Below the pieces are notes generated by a model. That model saw only the letters and a list, made by a program, of their open reading frames with translations. It was not told the DNA's origin and did not search any database. The position numbers and the translations under genes were made by a program. Shown here one piece after another: positions 5,571 through 5,827 of a stretch of DNA of 5,827 nt. The stretch spans positions 1 to 5,827 of the forward strand of contig JAFGLK010000484.1 in assembly GCA_016928125.1 (NCBI GenBank). The letters run 5' to 3'. The DNA is from Anaerolineae bacterium (GTDB lineage: Bacteria > Chloroflexota > Anaerolineae > UBA1429). Within the stretch, counting starts at the first letter, position 1. Each line of letters starts with the position of its first letter.

Positions 5571-5611
5571 TGCACGCCATCTTTGACAGGGAGGAACGGG
5601 AGGACGTGATC

Positions 5612-5827
5612 ATGTGCAAGCGAAGGCTCCTGGCCGCCGTCGTGCTGGCTCTGGTCGGGCTGGGCACTCCCCTGGCGGCACTGGGCCAGGAGGCATCGCC
5701 TCTGAGCAGCGACTATGTGGTGCAGCCTGGGGATTGGTTGTCGAAAATCGCCCAGGCCGAATATGGCGATGCGGGTCTCTATCCGGCCATCGTGCTGGCC
5801 ACGAACAGGGCCGCTATGGCCGACGCC
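5612..5827 (+). CDS. Secreted LysM-domain protein, C-terminus cut by the window edge
   Basis: The frame is open for 72 codons to the right edge. Residues 1 to about 25 form a Sec signal peptide: basic CKRR, a hydrophobic core LLAAVVLALVGLG, and a likely cleavage after ALG before QEAS. There is no lipobox Cys at the cleavage site, so it is not an evident lipoprotein. Residues from about 36 form a LysM domain (DYVVQPGDWLSKIAQAEYGD, then LYPAIVLATN), which binds glycan such as peptidoglycan outside the membrane. In Chloroflexota, LysM segments of this wording precede solute-binding or other extracellular domains (recalled, not checked); what follows here is outside the window. The ATG at 5612 has GGGAGGA (5598-5604) 7 nt upstream. 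An in-frame GTG at 5606 is possible but too close to that site. The gene is divergent from the enolase-superfamily gene across a 238-bp gap. Confidence 0.85.
   Translation, partial: MCKRRLLAAVVLALVGLGTPLAALGQEASPLSSDYVVQPGDWLSKIAQAEYGDAGLYPAIVLATNRAAMADA

Noticed and set aside
4732..5586. 284-codon open frame on the plus strand opposite the enolase-superfamily gene
   Set aside because: It has no recognisable family and low-complexity Arg/Ala/Pro content, and it lies antisense to a well-supported enzyme. The tail running into the intergenic region shows nothing new.
5583..5588. Perfect TTGACA as a -35 box for the LysM gene
   Set aside because: The matching -10 position falls at 5606-5611, against the start codon, and reads GTGATC. 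The bases more likely just precede the ribosome binding site.
1..5827. CRISPR array, tRNA or rRNA gene, insertion sequence, attachment site, toxin-antitoxin pair
   Set aside because: No direct repeats with regular spacing, no cloverleaf or CCA-type gene, no transposase or integrase sequence, and no terminal inverted repeats were seen on either strand.

Overview
This is a GC-rich stretch of bacterial chromosome with six protein genes, two of them cut by the window edges. The last gene starts with a signal peptide followed by a LysM domain of the type '(Y)VVQPGDWLSKIA...YGD...YPAIV.ATN'. From memory, that form is common in secreted LysM proteins of Chloroflexota (Anaerolineae and relatives). 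Gene spacing, codon use and promoter style fit such an organism, but the assignment is an inference that no marker gene here settles.

Layout. Bases 1-2203, minus strand: a probable three-gene transcription unit read right to left. It consists of an APH-fold phosphotransferase-like protein (1010-2065) that lacks the catalytic Asp of its family, a stand-alone GyrI-like/AraC effector-binding-domain protein (450-905), and a four-helix membrane protein of unknown function that runs off the left edge (1-402). A near-consensus promoter (TTGACA-17-CATATT, 2175-2203) precedes it. Bases 2226-2827, minus strand: a small FMN nitroreductase with its own strong promoter (TTGACA-16-TATCCT). Bases 2857-4119, plus strand: a divergent promoter and a complete PLP-dependent Cys/Met-metabolism enzyme. 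Bases 4120-4233: a convergent gap holding several inverted repeats. Bases 4234-5509, minus strand: an enolase-superfamily protein of the mandelate racemase type with a promoter upstream. Bases 5374-5611 are a divergent intergenic region, followed by the secreted LysM protein (5612 to the right edge).

How the genes work together. There is no single pathway. The leftmost unit could plausibly sense, bind or modify a small molecule: two of its proteins belong to ligand-binding folds linked to drug and toxin tolerance, and the third is a membrane protein. The nitroreductase and the PLP enzyme share a 178-bp divergent control region. The racemase/dehydratase-like enzyme probably acts on a sugar acid or another carboxylate. 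The strongest oddity is the loss of key residues in the phosphotransferase-like protein. I see no clear sign of a phage, transposon, CRISPR array, toxin-antitoxin pair or RNA gene, and no demonstrably new multi-gene system. No gene-free stretch exceeds 300 bases.
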